A stretch of DNA of 64,000 bases, taken from assembly GCA_007922195.1 (NCBI GenBank), contig ML682005.1, positions 26,943,015-27,007,014 on the forward strand, in the 5' to 3' direction. Made by a program: the position numbers and the translations under genes. Under the pieces are notes generated by a model, which did no database searches, had not been told where the DNA came from, and saw nothing but the letters and a program-made list of their open reading frames with translations. Shown in pieces: positions 50,384 through 63,019 of this stretch; positions within the stretch are counted from its first letter, which is position 1; the number at the start of each line of letters is the position of its first letter. The DNA comes from Podocnemis expansa. Lineage: Eukaryota > Chordata > Testudines > Podocnemididae.

Positions 50384-50894
50384 CAAGCCTCAACAAATCT
50401 TCCAGTCACCCAGGGGCCAGCCCAAAAACTTGGGCACCCCTAGGCATCCAGCAGAGAAGGAGCCTGCGGCAGGTGGCTCTTTTGGTGACATGGGAGGGGA
50501 AAGGAGGAGATGCCAGCACTGTTCCCCTCCAATGCTGCCCTCTCTGCTGCTGAAAAAGCTGCCAAAAGCGGCTGTTCTTGGCAGCTGGACAGAGGGGGGT
50601 TCTTTAGTCTGCTGCACATGCTGCTGAAAGACCCCCCCTCCCACCAAAAAAAGCTGTAGCTGGCAGCATTTTTGGCAATGCTGAAGGGAGAGAGTGGGGG
50701 GAAGAGGGGAGGTGGTGCTGGAGAGGGAGCACTGCTGAAAGGTTTTTTGGCAATGGCAGTGGAGCCGTGGTGGCTTTTTGTCCGCAGGAGCCCTGTGCAC
50801 TCTGTGGGTGGGGGGCACTTTGCTCCAGCATAGGCACCAGGGGTAAAATCCTAGGTGCCATGGCGACCTAGTGCCTAGGACTTGTCGAGACCTG
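50384..50894. mobile_element. GC-rich non-autonomous hAT, 511 bp
   Basis: Ends caagcctcaacaa and ttgtcgagacctg are inverted repeats. Flanks ccctatgt (50376-50383) and ccctacgc (50895-50902) agree at 6 of 8. Interior includes ctgctgaaa and gccaaaaa phrases and produces a long chance minus-strand frame. Same family as 53786-54318. Confidence 0.75.
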
Positions 50895-52246
50895 CCCTAC
50901 GCAATTATTGTTCATGATACAGCTTACTTTTCACCTCAAGAAGGTGCTGCTTTTCTATTATGACACTGACACTGTGCTTCTCAGTAGTTTCTAATTAGCT
51001 GTTTTCAGTTGTGTCCATTTGTCAAATGTGTGTTTTAACTGCTAACTAAATGTTCAGACAAACTAGCTAAACTTTCCTAATCTAAAATGTCTGGATGTGG
51101 GCATCAACTCAGATCCATTCAAAGCAAAATATTTTAATAGCCTGGGACCTTTATTACTCAGAGACGAGCTAAATTTAGAATGACATTTGGATCTATAGCT
51201 CCTAGAAAGGGCAATTATGCCAGCTGGTTAGAGTAACTAAAACAAACACTTGTGTCGTAATGCATTCTGATGTCAAAGGCCCATCTTCCCAGCCATAAAC
51301 TATCATTGTATATGCCTTCTATTATTAAATGCTCACAGTCCAGAGATAAACATTTACTCAAATTCAACAATCAAGTCACAGATTAAAAAACCTCTCTCTA
51401 ATCTAAACTGATCTTGTACGTGACAAATTAGTTATTTGAATAAATGTGAATTTCCAAAACCACAACACACTCTTGTAAATCTTCGGAATCCAGCAATTTC
51501 TTGTGAGATCTACAAGGGTCAGATGACAGTAGATGTGGTAAGGAGTTAATTACAAACCCTAATAAGATGAAAAAAGAAAGCAGGATGACTGAAAGTATCC
51601 AGAATTCAAATACAAAAAAGTGTGCACATCTGACAGCCTCTTCAAATGATGTCCAGACGGGAGATTGAATGGGCATTGCAAATTAGGGTTGGAGTGCATC
51701 AGCAACTGCTGCATACTTCATGCACCCCTGACTCCTGCCAGTGCTTTTGTGAGGGTCCAAAAAAGAAAAAACAGACAAAGCGTCTCAATCTCATATGTTT
51801 CATTCCACCATGTTGTTTTGGAGCGTCAAGGGAAGAGAGATGATGACTGATCTCAGTGAACTAGTTTCTTGGGTTGGCATGGAAGCTAAGTGGAAGTTTC
51901 TACTAATGCGCAGAACCTAGACCACCAAACAATTAGTGAAATTCGCAGGTTTGGTTCCCAATACCTATTACAGGAAAGAACATAAAACAGGTAGTAAAGG
52001 AACAAAATTTTTTAAGGACTTTGTGTGTGTCTCATAAAAATCTTTTTAACACAACGAGTGGAAAAAAACTACATTACAACGGCGTCATGTAAATTGGCTG
52101 GCCTTGCAGCTTTGTGGCCAGTGCACCCATACGGGGAGCTCTGCATGTTCTTGCTTGACAAAGGAAAATTTCTAAGCCAAAAGTGACAGGAAGAGTGAAA
52201 AGAAGGATCCTGAGCTGGTATACCATTTCTGTATCTTCAACATCAG

Positions 52247-52422
52247 CAGTTCTCAGCCTGTTGGAGGTAGTAACACACTTGGCAACACACTGCGACCCTA
52301 AAGGACACACCAGCCCGCCCTCTTCCAGGCCAAATCCAGCCATCTCCCCAGCTCTCTGGGACACACCTACCATTGTGTGGTGACACTGTAATGTGTCCTG
52401 ACACACTGGTTGGGAACCACTG
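52247..52422. mobile_element. Short hAT MITE, 176 bp
   Basis: Ends cagttctcagcctgttgg and ctggttgggaaccactg; contains the acacac..gacacact phrase typical of a short hAT family. No matching target duplication remains. Confidence 0.65.
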
Positions 52423-53352
52423 TTCTAAATAGTGATGCTATGGTATGAGGCAAACTAAAAAGAGTTTTAGTAAGTGGGAAAATGTAGCAGCTACCGAAGA
52501 CAGGAAAACATGTTATTACCACCTTTTCTCCTGTCTCTTCCACATCCTAACCCTTTCAGCTTTTAAGCAAGTGAGAACCTACTTGGCAGACTTTCTGGTC
52601 AAGACAGCCTGAAAAAAAAAATCACAGTGTGTGTATGCAAATTTTTAACAACCTAAAAAGTTCGTATCAAATTTTATCCAACACAAAGATTTCAATTCAA
52701 AAGAGGGCTTGGCATATAATACAGGGCTCTTTTTTTCTACCACATAGTAGAGGAAAATCTGATGTGGAGGGCAGGGCTAAAACAGATTCCACCACCCTCT
52801 TCTGTTGTTTCAAAGAGAGGAGGACAAGCCACCATCTTTGCCACAGAGCAGAAATTAGAAGCAGATATCACTGTGAGCAACTTCATGCATACCTTGTTTC
52901 ATTTTGGAGGCAATTACATTCCTTCCAAATGAAGAAAAGATATTTAGTACAGACCAACTGTTACAAATTAAATAGCACATAACACACTGATTTAAGCAGA
53001 GCCATCCTTGGGGATGGGCAGGGAGTGCTGGGTGGGGCAGCCAGCCCAAGAGGAGGACGAGAGAGCAGAGCTCAGCCCCTCTGGTGGCCTGCTTTGGCCC
53101 TGGGGATGGAGCAGCTGGTCCGGGAGTGGGACAGGTGCCTGGAGCCCACTCTCTGGGCCAGCCTCCCATGTGCCCCAGTGTGGGGGCCCCCATTGGCCAA
53201 ATCCTTCTCCTAGGGATGGCCCTGAATGAGAGGCATATTTCCTTCTATTAATCTATGGTCACCCTTGTACTATAGCAATGTCCTGTTTAATGCAGAATGT
53301 GTGTTGTAAAATGTTTTTGGAATGCACTGCGGCAAGTATTATTGTTAGAGTA

Positions 53353-53579
53353 CAGTGGTTCCCAACATGTGGTTCGTGGACCACTGGTGGTCCACGAGGG
53401 GAAAGAGACAGATAATTACTGCAAGTAAATGTACTGTGATGAGTGCAGTATGTTTGTGAGTTAGCATAATAAATTATTAGAAATAGTTTTGTTTTTAATA
53501 CCCCTTGATATACAAGTTTTACTCCTGTTAACTGTACGCTATGTTAAAAATGTTTAAAACAGCTTGCTTGCATGGTGGT
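53353..53579. mobile_element. hAT element, right-truncated
   Basis: Begins cagtggttcccaacatgtgg and carries the same internal sequence as 44481-44767 but stops at catggtggt without the right inverted repeat. Confidence 0.8.
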
Positions 53580-53785
53580 ATGCAAAAGCATTCAATGACA
53601 ATATGTTTGTTGCAATTTCATGTGTATAGTTATGAGGTTTCATTATGTGATATTCCCAAAGATATGGCTTCAAACAGCTGCAGGCAAAACTCTCCAGGAG
53701 CAGAGGACAGTTCACTCACCCACTCATCTCAGCATTTGAAGAACAAAGGGCTGGCCTAGTCATCAACCAAGGAACTAGGATAAGG

Positions 53786-54318
53786 CAGGGCTCCACAAAT
53801 CCTGGTGCCTAGCAGCCAGGTAGGCAAAAAGAGCCATAACAAAAGAACTCGGAGCGCAGGGCACATTCCTATTGGAACACGCCCCCTACCAATGGCCACT
53901 GCCTGGAGTGATTGGTGGGGAACGCGCGTTAATGGAGCTGCTCTGGTGCACTCGGGACAAAGCCCTGCTCTCCCCGCTGTAGTTACAGCCCTGGAGGCAA
54001 ATGCCCCTGGTGACAAAAAAAAGAGCTGGCGGTGCTGACATTTCCAGCACCACTGTCTCTTACCCTCCCTTCCCTCGCTACTGCAAGTGCCCCTGGTGGT
54101 GGCTTTTTTTGGTGGTCTCCAGAGTCTTTTGTGTACTACCAGAAGTAGCACCGTGTTTTTCTCATTGGTGAGGGACTGGCAGTGTGCTTTGAACCACCAT
54201 CAGAAGAAGAGGCAGTAGCCGTCTTTTGGCGGTGGAGGGGTCCCTCTTCTGCCACACACACGGGCTGTCTCAGTTTTCAGGCTGGCTCTTAGGTGTCCGT
54301 CAGATTTGTTGAAGCCTG
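53786..54318. mobile_element. GC-rich non-autonomous hAT, 533 bp, just downstream of FAM210A exon
   Basis: Left cagggctccacaaatcctgg and right caaatctg.. in reverse (tttgttgaagcctg) are inverted repeats. Flanks ggataagg and gaataaag agree at 6 of 8. It contains attggaac, ccaat and gcgcg motifs that could be mistaken for a promoter. It ends 233 bases from the FAM210A exon donor. Confidence 0.7.
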
Positions 54319-54551
54319 GAATAAAGTGATGCTCACTAATTCAGGGCATGGATAAAACCTTACTCGGATATGGTTTGTCACCTACCCCTGAAGAGAGAGA
54401 GGGAAAGGAACATTTTTAAAAGGGGAAACATTTTGCCACTCTCTGTCACTTCTGTCTGTGAACGCCAACAAGCTCTATACTGCAGACATAGTTATGCACC
54501 TTTGTCTCAGTGTAACAGCAATAATGAACTTGTAACAAAGCAGTAACTTAC

Positions 54552-55012
54552 TTCATGGCTGCATAGTAAAAGGATCCAAACCATACACTGGAAGTCAACA
54601 AGTGCACTGGAATCATAACTTTTCCATACTGTTTAAAAGTTTTCTTGAACCTCTGAAAAAGGCCAATTGATTTGTCTTGTAATGGATCAGGCTCTACAGA
54701 ACTTGAGTGCACAGGGGTCCCCTGGGGTATATCACTAGCTGGTTTCAAAGGGTTTTTTTCTTTTTGTTCTTTCTTGTGAATGTCTTCTGGCTGCAATGAA
54801 GACACACTCCATGACTTTTCTTCCTTTGAGAGATATAGTGCAGCAGATGCATGCAGATACTGCTTTTCAGGCCCAAATGCGAAAACCACTTTGCATCCAG
54901 TCTGAGGGAAGAGTGGCTGTCCTTTTAAGCGCTGAAGGAAACCAGTGCGATGTGGTACCAAATACGTCCGATGTGGCAGCTGAAACAAAGTCTGCATAAA
55001 ATTCCTCAGCAT
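54552..55012 (-). CDS. FAM210A: FAM210A first coding exon (N-terminus, start codon)
   Basis: FAM210A is a mitochondrial membrane protein reported to bind the elongation factor EF-Tu and support synthesis of mitochondrially encoded proteins, and it is linked to muscle and bone mass. This exon encodes residues 1-153 plus two bases of codon 154. The N-terminus (MLRNFMQTLFQLPHRTYL...) is rich in Arg and hydrophobic residues with no early acids, as expected of a mitochondrial presequence. A low-complexity linker follows, then PDPLQDKSIGLFQRFKKTF and YGKVMIPVHLLTSSVWFG, which open the DUF1279 domain at about residue 120, with a hydrophobic helix at about 136-152. The donor is ATGAA|GTAAGT. A probable acceptor (ttccctag) places the exon start at 55043, leaving about 31 bases of 5' UTR before the ATG at 55012. 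Confidence 0.96.
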
Positions 55013-55788
55013 TTTGATGACTGGTGAGAGCTAGCTACAGTTCCTAGGGAAAGTAAACAAGAAAACAGTTGTTTAAGAATGACCACAATGATTGTATTTC
55101 AAAAGATTAATCTGCAACATCTTCAACGTGCCTTTAAAATTGGAGGACACTTTCAAGGGTCAGAAGAATAAAAACTTCCATGAAACCAGTTAGTGACTAA
55201 ATTGGTTCCCTTTTTTACACAAGAAACTGAAAAGCTTTGCAGATATTTCCTAGTGGTACCCAAATTATTTTAGTGCTCCTGTATTTAATATTCTGAACTA
55301 AGTGTGGTGTTAAATAATCTTTGCAACTTATTCTTCTCACAATGAAAACTACTCATTCTACTACTTTATGTACAACAGAGTGATATTTTTAACTGACAAA
55401 TAAAGCATGTCCTCCCTAATTTGCTCTAATAACTGTATAAGGCTCTTGAACTTTACAAGAAGGAAAACAAAAATACAGCAAATTTGGATAAAAAATGTAC
55501 TGATCACTAACATGAAACAGTAAAAATTATGAATTTCTTTTGTTAAGCCAATAACATTTTAGTAATCCCAGACCTCATAATGGAACAGTGCTATTGAATC
55601 TGTGCTGACTATCGGGTGTCACTGCTGGATTTTCATTATGATGAGAGTCACACCGTAATTGAGAATGTTTCTTTCAAAATCATCATCATACAATGGAGTT
55701 TTATGAAGTGCATATACCACAAATGAACTTTTCATTTTAAATGCCTGGTGAGTATTTCTGAAACTGTAAAACCAACTGACAGCTAGCG

Positions 55789-55844
<56 letters not shown>
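55789..55844. repeat. (CT)n(CA)n compound microsatellite
   Basis: About 8 ct units run directly into about 18 ca units. Likely polymorphic. Confidence 0.97.
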
Positions 55845-55845
<1 letters not shown>

Positions 55846-55858
55846 GCAAGCTCTAGGG

Positions 55859-55959
55859 CAGTGACCCCAACCAGTAGATTGCAATCTACTTCTGAACAGC
55901 AATTGCCATTACAACTGTGAGAGTTGCACCATCTGCTGGCAAAAAGTTGGAGACCAGTG
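55859..55959. mobile_element. 101-bp hAT MITE
   Basis: cagtgaccccaaccagtaga on the left, gttggagaccagtg on the right; flanks ctctaggg and ttctacgg agree at 6 of 8. Inserted immediately beside the microsatellite. Confidence 0.75.
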
Positions 55960-56384
55960 TTCTACGGCAACAGGTAACACTTCAAACTGGTTTATTTTAT
56001 TTACATATTGATAGCATGCTACTAGGTGAATGGGGACCTTTTCCTTGATTTTGCTTATGTAAATAGTGGTACAACCAGTTGTTGCTTTACTATCATACTT
56101 TTCAAATCAACCTCTGATAGCATTTAGAATTCTATTAACAATATTAATCCAAATTAGTAATCAGTGGGATTTAATTGTAAAGTTCTGATCCATTTAGATT
56201 TGGCTTTATAAAAGCAGCACAACTTTGGCTGCATTTTGTATTTGGTAGTTTAGGTGCAAAGTTAACTGTTTTTAGTGGGCCAAGAAAGACATCATGATGT
56301 AAAAGGAAGTCTCAGGAACACACAAAATTGGGCATGTGCGTTTTGCTACTTTATGGTTATATAATATAGTGAAAGACTTGGAAG

Positions 56385-56520
56385 CAGTGGCGTAGAGATG
56401 GGGGGGGGGCAGGCACTGGTCTGCAGGGAGGTCTGCAAGGTTTGGGGTGATGTGGGGCACCCAGAGGAGCACAAAAGTGGGCCTGGACCCCAGATGCTGG
56501 AAACTCTTGTTACACCACTG
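56385..56520. mobile_element. 136-bp hAT MITE (cagtggcgtag type)
   Basis: Ends cagtggcgtagagatgg and cttgttacaccactg; flanks cttggaag (56377-56384) and ctcggaag (56521-56528) agree at 7 of 8. A longer relative is at 59445-60298. Confidence 0.85.
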
Positions 56521-56942
56521 CTCGGAAGGCTCTTGACCCTAGAAATATAATTCTTGTGTACAATGAAGACACTGGTGAATACAGAAATAGGGAAATGGAC
56601 ATTACAGGACTGAAAAAGCAGCAATTTAAGAAAGTAAAGGATTTTCAGTCAGTCTGAGGGTTTTGTCTATGCAGGAACAGTATATACAGGTATAACTAAA
56701 GCAAAATAAGTCCACACTGCTTTGTCTAAAGAAGCTAAAAGTGACTTCCCTGTGTGACTCAGAGTGTCCACATACCACTGTGCTTTTTCAAAATAAGTGC
56801 ATAGCATTCTGGGCAGGTATTTCAACCATGTTCTGCTGCTAATCATTATGGGTTTTTATTCATGCTGTGTACAGTATACCTTTTGAAAAGCTGAGCCTTG
56901 GGTCAAACTCCTGATTCCTTCCATAATTCAACAGGTTACTGC

Positions 56943-57128
56943 CAATGTTCCCCCTAGTTACTTGTAGACTGTGTACACAATCAATTTCTTTGTACATGCA
57001 AAAACATTTCTTTGTGAGCCCCAGTATTAGCACTATTGAATTTTTTTGTGCACACTTTACTTTGTTGCGTGTGCAGGTTTCATGACCTGTGTGCACGCAC
57101 ACATGCACTCAGCTTAGAGGGAACAGTG
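56943..57128. mobile_element. 186-bp hAT MITE (caatgttccccctag type)
   Basis: Ends caatgttccccctagt and gcttagagggaacagtg; flanks gttactgc (56935-56942) and gttaccgc (57129-57136) agree at 7 of 8. Confidence 0.88.
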
Positions 57129-58223
57129 GTTACCGCTAGCCAATACTATTTCAAAACTGTTTCTGTTTCAAACAGATTTTGTAAACTACTGTCAGGCAGC
57201 AAGGAGGAAACCCTGCAGATCACCATGATCTTGACTATGCTGCATACAAACAGGATGCTCCAGCTGTACTGCCAACATAAATGTCTGGCACTGGAGACAG
57301 ACTACCACAATACTATACAGAAACAGCTTCTGGAGCAGGAAGACTAAATCAGGCAGTTAGTTCTGCATTGTATTTTCTTAGGCTGCCATCATGAAGTAGA
57401 GTGCCACATGTGGACTTAGAGGACTATCACTAACTGGTAGGACAAGATAATGCTACAGACTTAGCATGATCAACTTTGGCTGCAGAACGTCAGGATATGG
57501 AAGGCTGGGTTCCTGTAAATCTATGAAGAGCAGCCTGAATTTGCAGTGGTAAATACCACCCAGGTTTCCCCCCAGTGTGAAGGAGCACAAAGTCATTACC
57601 ATTTGGATGCCTGTGACGGCTAGTTGCTACCAGTCAGTAACTACCTGAACTGAAGGGCTGGCAGATCAACTTTCAGGGCTGTTGGCCATGGAGGTATACT
57701 TTGCCGTTCTAAGGGTGTTGCTGTTCTGGGTCATTAAACTTGGCAATGCACAGCAAGTCACTCATAACTTTGAACATTTGGTGTTCACAAGTTATATACA
57801 AGCCACTCATGGAACCATGCATTCATGACAACAGGATCTGTAGAAACAGACCTCCGGTCTAGGCAATGAAAAACAGAACTTTTGCTTCCCAAACATGTAT
57901 GGTGGTGTGGCTCCAGCTGGTAGTTTGGGAGAACCAGTTTGCTTTCTGCTTCCCTGACTTATGAAGCATTTTGCTAGACATGTGGATAGGAGAAAATTAT
58001 TTAACTATAACCTGAGTGGCAGCAGAGAGCTTGCATTTGGAAGGCTGAAAGAAAGGTTAACATCTCTCACAGGAATGCCATAGGCTTCTGAGAGACGTGT
58101 GTCTTGTGTCATAGATGCCTGCTGTGTTTTCTATACCTGAGAGCAAGGCAGAGAAAAGCACCAATGAATGGCAAGTGGAGCAATTCTAGATATTAGGACA
58201 AGCTAAAGATAATGCTTCTATCA

Positions 58224-58513
58224 CAGTGATACTCAGACCTCGGTGGCTCAGGAACAAAATTAGTAAACATCAGCCAGACGAGCCACTGTAGTGGGAATGC
58301 AGTTTTGTTTACTATTTTTATAGAATACATATATTATTCTAACAGCAAAAGGACTGAACAAGTATTTTATCACCTACAATAGATTAGTAACAATAAAAAC
58401 ATCCTGATTAGTTAATAATGAAATCACAGTGTTTTAATATGTGCTACAAAGAGCCACAAGAGACACATCTAAGAGCTAATTGTGGCTCATGAGCCTCACT
58501 CTGGGTATCACTG
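58224..58513. mobile_element. 290-bp hAT MITE
   Basis: Ends cagtgatactcagacctcgg and actctgggtatcactg; subterminal gagccac motifs on both sides; flanks ttctatca and ctctatct agree at 6 of 8. Confidence 0.8.
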
Positions 58514-59444
58514 CTCTATCTAATGAGCCAGGGAATCACTGTGCTTGTTCTTAGCAGGGTATAGGGAAGGAAAATGAAGATAATGGAATTTAATAAATAC
58601 AGTATATACAATGTACCATAAACTTCATGATTTTATTAGGAATAGATGTTTGGGAAAGCTGCATCTAAACTAATTTTTCAACTCAGGGCAAATTTAAAAA
58701 ATTAATTTGATTGGGGAAAAGATAGAAACTAAAAGGGCAAAGTGTGAACTTAAAAGTAACTAAAAGTGGAAAAAACATCAAAATGACAGAGTGAACCTGA
58801 TTGTGCAGATGGGGGGGGGGGGTCACAAAAATGAAAAGGTGGGAGTGTAGCTATTATCCTCGCCTTCAGTGATGGAATGATGTGGGACCTGGGTAGTCTT
58901 TGCAGTTGGGGGTGTGAAGAGGAACTCCACACACATGCTGTTTTGGTGTTCCATGTTAGCACAGCATGTTTTCCAGATAAATTAGCTGCATCTCGCAGGG
59001 AAGGTTGTTGGACATGAAAGTCTTTTTTTTTTTTTTCTGTCCAACTGGTCTGTACTTTCTTGATGGTTCTTCAGCATGTTTGCAGTTGTCCTTTTTTATT
59101 TGTTTTTGCCCTGCTGCATACCACCTCTGACCCCCAACAGCCAATTTACCTTGTTTAAATTTTAAATGTTTAAATCTTCTATGATCTAAAAGAGCACCAG
59201 GCAGTGACAAAAGTATGGTCTTGTATACATTTCTTACTGGTTAACTCTTCTTGCTTATTTTCCTACAGCCAAACTCCATCTTCTAACTCCCCCCCATGAT
59301 ACAGCATAAGAAGCAGAGGAAGTTAATGAGATAGGGAGCAGCAAACAGCAAGAATAAAGTAGAGCGGCTCATTTTAGTTTATGGATATGATATATTTGGT
59401 GTTTTTTTTGTTTTGGTTTTGTTTGAAAAAGTCATTCTTAATAG

Positions 59445-60298
59445 CAGGGGCATAGCTATCGATGGGCCTGGGCCCACCACTTTGAAAACAGGCCTACCCC
59501 CAGTACCCAGTCGCACTGTGAACCTCTCTGCCTGGCACCACAGGTCCATCCAGCAGATGATGGCTGTGGCCAGGCAAGTGGAGTGGAGATGCCAGCAGTC
59601 CGGGCAGATGGTATTAGCCTGTTCTCACCCTCACCGCACCACGACCCTGGTGCAGGCACAGGCTGAGCTGTTGCTACCTCCTTGCAGGGCACAGCTGTGC
59701 AGCAAGGGGGAAAAAGGAGCAGGTCTTGATGCCTGTACTGATGCAATAGGCAAGAGAAGTGGAGGCACCAGAAATGTGGGCAGACGGTTACTAGACTGCT
59801 GTCACCCTTGCCACACTGCCTCCTCACTCCATCCTGGGGGCAGCCACCACAGCCCTGGTGCAAGCAAGGATTCGGCTCTTGCTGTCTCCTTGTGGGGCAC
59901 AGCAACAGGGACAGACAAGGCTGTATGCTAGACCACCTCTCCCCCTCCCACTGATGAAGCTACAATTACTAACGAAACCAGAATGCCAACAGCAGCTGTG
60001 CTTTACTGTCCCTTGTTTTTTTGGCCAGTTAAACTTCCCCCTCAGCCAAAAGACAAGTGAGACCAGACACCATGAGAGCCTTAGCTCTCTCTTGTCTTTT
60101 GGCCAGCAGACATTCAACCAGCAAAAGAACAAGCCAAAGCGTGGCTGCCGCCTACACTCTGGCTCCACATGCTACCTAGCAACTGGAGTGTCATCAGGCA
60201 GCTTCCAAACTTCCTACTTCTGGTCACATGGCTGGAAACAGAGAAGTGGCCATGTCTATCCTCAACCGAAAAGTGGGTCATGTCTGGCTACACCACTG
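59445..60298. mobile_element. 854-bp GC-rich hAT element
   Basis: Ends caggggcatagctatcgatg and tgtctggctacaccactg; flanks cttaatag (59437-59444) and cttagcag (60299-60306) agree at 6 of 8. Its interior yields overlapping open frames of 114-172 codons on both strands, without transposase motifs. Confidence 0.8.
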
Positions 60299-60936
60299 CT
60301 TAGCAGTTTAATTTTCCAACTTGAGTAAGCTGTTGAGGCTGCAGAAAAATCACGTAAACAGAAGTTAAGCACATCCATTCTCTGTTTGCTAGACATGGCA
60401 GTGCAAAGCCATTGTTCAGAAAAAAGGTTGTCAAATCCCACAAATGGGACAGCTATTTGTAATGCTGTACTTCATACTTACTAAATGAGACTGTCTCTTC
60501 AGCACTGTCATTCTGTCTCTCTGATAATCTCAGGTGGTGATTCCAGATGGATTTCTGGATGAGAGAAAGGCATTACCAAAGAGACCTTGGCAGTTCAGGG
60601 GTTTTCTCCTGCCTGGGATCCACGATTTCCTGTGTGGTTTCTGGAGGTATCTTTGCATCATTGCAGGCCATGGCCCTACTCTCCAACATACACAACATAC
60701 TGGGGTTCTATGGTGGTCTCTTCGGCAAAAGACCCAGTCTAGCACATGCACTGAAAGTGACATGAGGTCCTGCTTTTTGTCTTTGAAATTTTTGTAATTT
60801 TCTCACAGGTCCTTGGCCTTGGCGCATGTTCTTTGAGTACCTCATTTTTCTGCATTTGCTGTGCAACCCGTCTGTAGATATTTGCATTCTGATGACTAAC
60901 AGAAAAATGAGGCTGAACTAGATCCTTTCTTTAGAG

Positions 60937-61051
60937 TGCTGGTTTTCAAATCTTTTTTCATTTGTAGACTGCTAAAAAATTACAAATGGAGGTGTGGACC
61001 ACCTTGGAAGTCTTCAGCAGAGTGCCATGGACCACAGGTTGAAAACCACTG
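60937..61051. mobile_element. 115-bp hAT MITE with perfect target duplication
   Basis: Ends tgctggttttcaaatc and gttgaaaaccactg, flanked by identical ctttagag at 60929-60936 and 61052-61059. Confidence 0.9.
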
Positions 61052-62653
61052 CTTTAGAGGTTTAGGAACCTCAGGATCTCCTGCTGAGACCATGTGAAAG
61101 CATATGACAAGGTATTGATTTGGTATCTGAACTAGTCACAAACTGAAGTTACAAGCAGATGTGCTTGTGTATATGCAGTCATTTAAACCAGGGATGCAGA
61201 GAGGCAGTTTCTTGCCATTCCTCCAGGGCAGCATAAAATGCACAGATACCCAGATAGGTCAATCCAGCTGTGAAGCAACTCGGTGTCTGTTAGAGAGCTA
61301 CCCGTAAAAATACGGGCAATCGAAGACAGGGGCACATCCACAAAAATCTTATAGCAGTATAAAACCCATTCCAAAAGAGAGTTACACCACATCCAAAGTG
61401 GGTTAATTATAGCAGGATAGGACACAAAATGCAACAACAGAAGATAATTCTGAGTCAGTTTATATCAATAAAACCTGAAGATATACCTCAAAATTTCCCA
61501 TTTAGACAAGGCCTAAGAGTGTTTGGGGAGGGGTGCTTATATGGTATAACCACACTAATTTAAGTTTGCATTTTTGGTCCCCGCCACCCCATAGCAAGAC
61601 CTGATTGATTATAGCATGACAGAGTTCCCAGTTCAAATCCATAAGCCTCCACCCTTCCCATCATATTCTGCTGTGAGACCAGGGAAGACTAGACTTGACA
61701 TTTATGATATTCTTAAAGGGGTTTTTGGGGGAGGGCAGGTGTGTGCACACATGTAATTCTGCATGTCTTTTGTGTGTCAAAACAGAATAAACCCAGTTTA
61801 AAAAGGCCTTTATAGGCTAACTTTCCTGTAAGATAGGTGGCTGACTAGTTGAAAAACTGCACTTAGAACAGTTATTGATGGGCTCCTGCAGAGTTCGACA
61901 GTATTCAGTATTTCATTAGTGAATGATATGCTTATAAAATTTGTAGGTTAAAGGGTTGCAAGGACTTTGGAAGACAGGATTAGAATTCAAAATGGTCCTA
62001 GACAAAATGGATAATCAGTCTGAAATCAACAAGATGAAATTAAATAAGGTTAAAAGCACAGTACTACAAACAAAGTCAATCCAAATACAGAGATACAAAG
62101 AACAATGGGCTAGGCAGCAGTACGGCTTCAAAGGATCTGGGGCTTATTGTAAATCACAAATCGATTATGATGAGCTAAGAGTATGTAGGGCTGTGAAAAA
62201 TACATTTGGCATGTATTAACAGAGTTGTCGTATGTGAGCCTAGGCGCTAATCACCCCTCTCTACTCAGCACTGGTGAGGCCTCAGCTGGAGTTGTGTCCA
62301 GCTCTAGGCATCATGCTTTAGGAAAGATGTGCACAAACTAGAGAGCAATAACGATGATAAAAGGGTTAGAAAATGTTACCTATAAAGAAAATTTTAAAAA
62401 CCTGGGCAGTTTAGTCTTGAGAACAGCCTAATAAATCTTCAAATATGTTAAGGGCTGTTATAAAGAAGGCACAGATCTACTGTCCTCCATGTCCACTGCA
62501 GGTAATTAGCTTAATCTGAACCAAGAGAGATTTACAAAAAACCCTTTTAACTACATGGAGAGTTAAGCACTGGAAGAGGAGGGTGTGAAATTCCAACCCT
62601 TGAAGTTTTTTTAGGAACAGGTTCGGCAAACACTTGTTCAGGATAGTCTAGGT

Positions 62654-62837
62654 CAGTAGTTTTCAAACCATGGGTCATGACCTAGTACTGGGCTGCAGAT
62701 CCTCAGGGTCGCGCCACTCCCTGATGCTGTCCCCAAAAGAGGGAATGCATTGTTCAAAGATGCAATTGTTGGGTCATGGGCATAAATGATTTTTTTTTCC
62801 AACTGGGCCCTGAGGAAAAAAAAATTGAAAATCACCG
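62654..62837. mobile_element. 184-bp hAT MITE nested in CR1
   Basis: Ends cagtagttttcaaaccatgg and ttgaaaatcaccg; flanks gtctaggt (62646-62653) and gtctagat (62838-62845) agree at 7 of 8. Confidence 0.9.
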
Positions 62838-62854
62838 GTCTAGATAGACCAGGT

Positions 62855-63019
62855 CAGGGGCTCAAACTCAAATCACCATGGCCACCACATGAGGAATAGT
62901 ACAGGGCTGCATGAGGATGAATTAGCATGAGGGCCGCAGCACTGAAACTTTTTCATACAACAATATTGCAAATATCGATAACGAAAGTGTTGTTGCGGGC
63001 TGCGTGTTTGAGACCCCTG
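62855..63019. mobile_element. 165-bp hAT MITE nested in CR1
   Basis: Ends caggggctcaaactcaaatc and gtttgagacccctg; flanks gaccaggt and aactaggt agree at 6 of 8. Sister of 24401-24547. Confidence 0.88.

Larger units (their letters stand above)
47986..54551 (-). other. FAM210A: FAM210A intron between first and middle coding exons
   Basis: 6566-base intron with donor GTAAGT at its 5' end and acceptor gatag at its 3' end. Carries a pogo element with a nested retroelement, a LINE remnant, two related GC-rich hAT elements and other short hAT copies, listed separately. Confidence 0.9.

Noticed and set aside
50390..50818. 142-codon minus-strand frame
   Set aside because: Lies entirely inside the 511-bp hAT element; Pro/Gln-rich from composition.
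53860..54000. Possible CpG promoter with CCAAT boxes
   Set aside because: The motifs belong to a transposable element with inverted ends and there is no exon start nearby; kept only as a low-interest finding.
55789..55844. Long Cys-Val repeat peptide
   Set aside because: Translation of a (CA)n microsatellite.
59413..60328. Open frames of 114-172 codons
   Set aside because: Lie inside the 854-bp hAT element with target duplications and show no transposase motifs.
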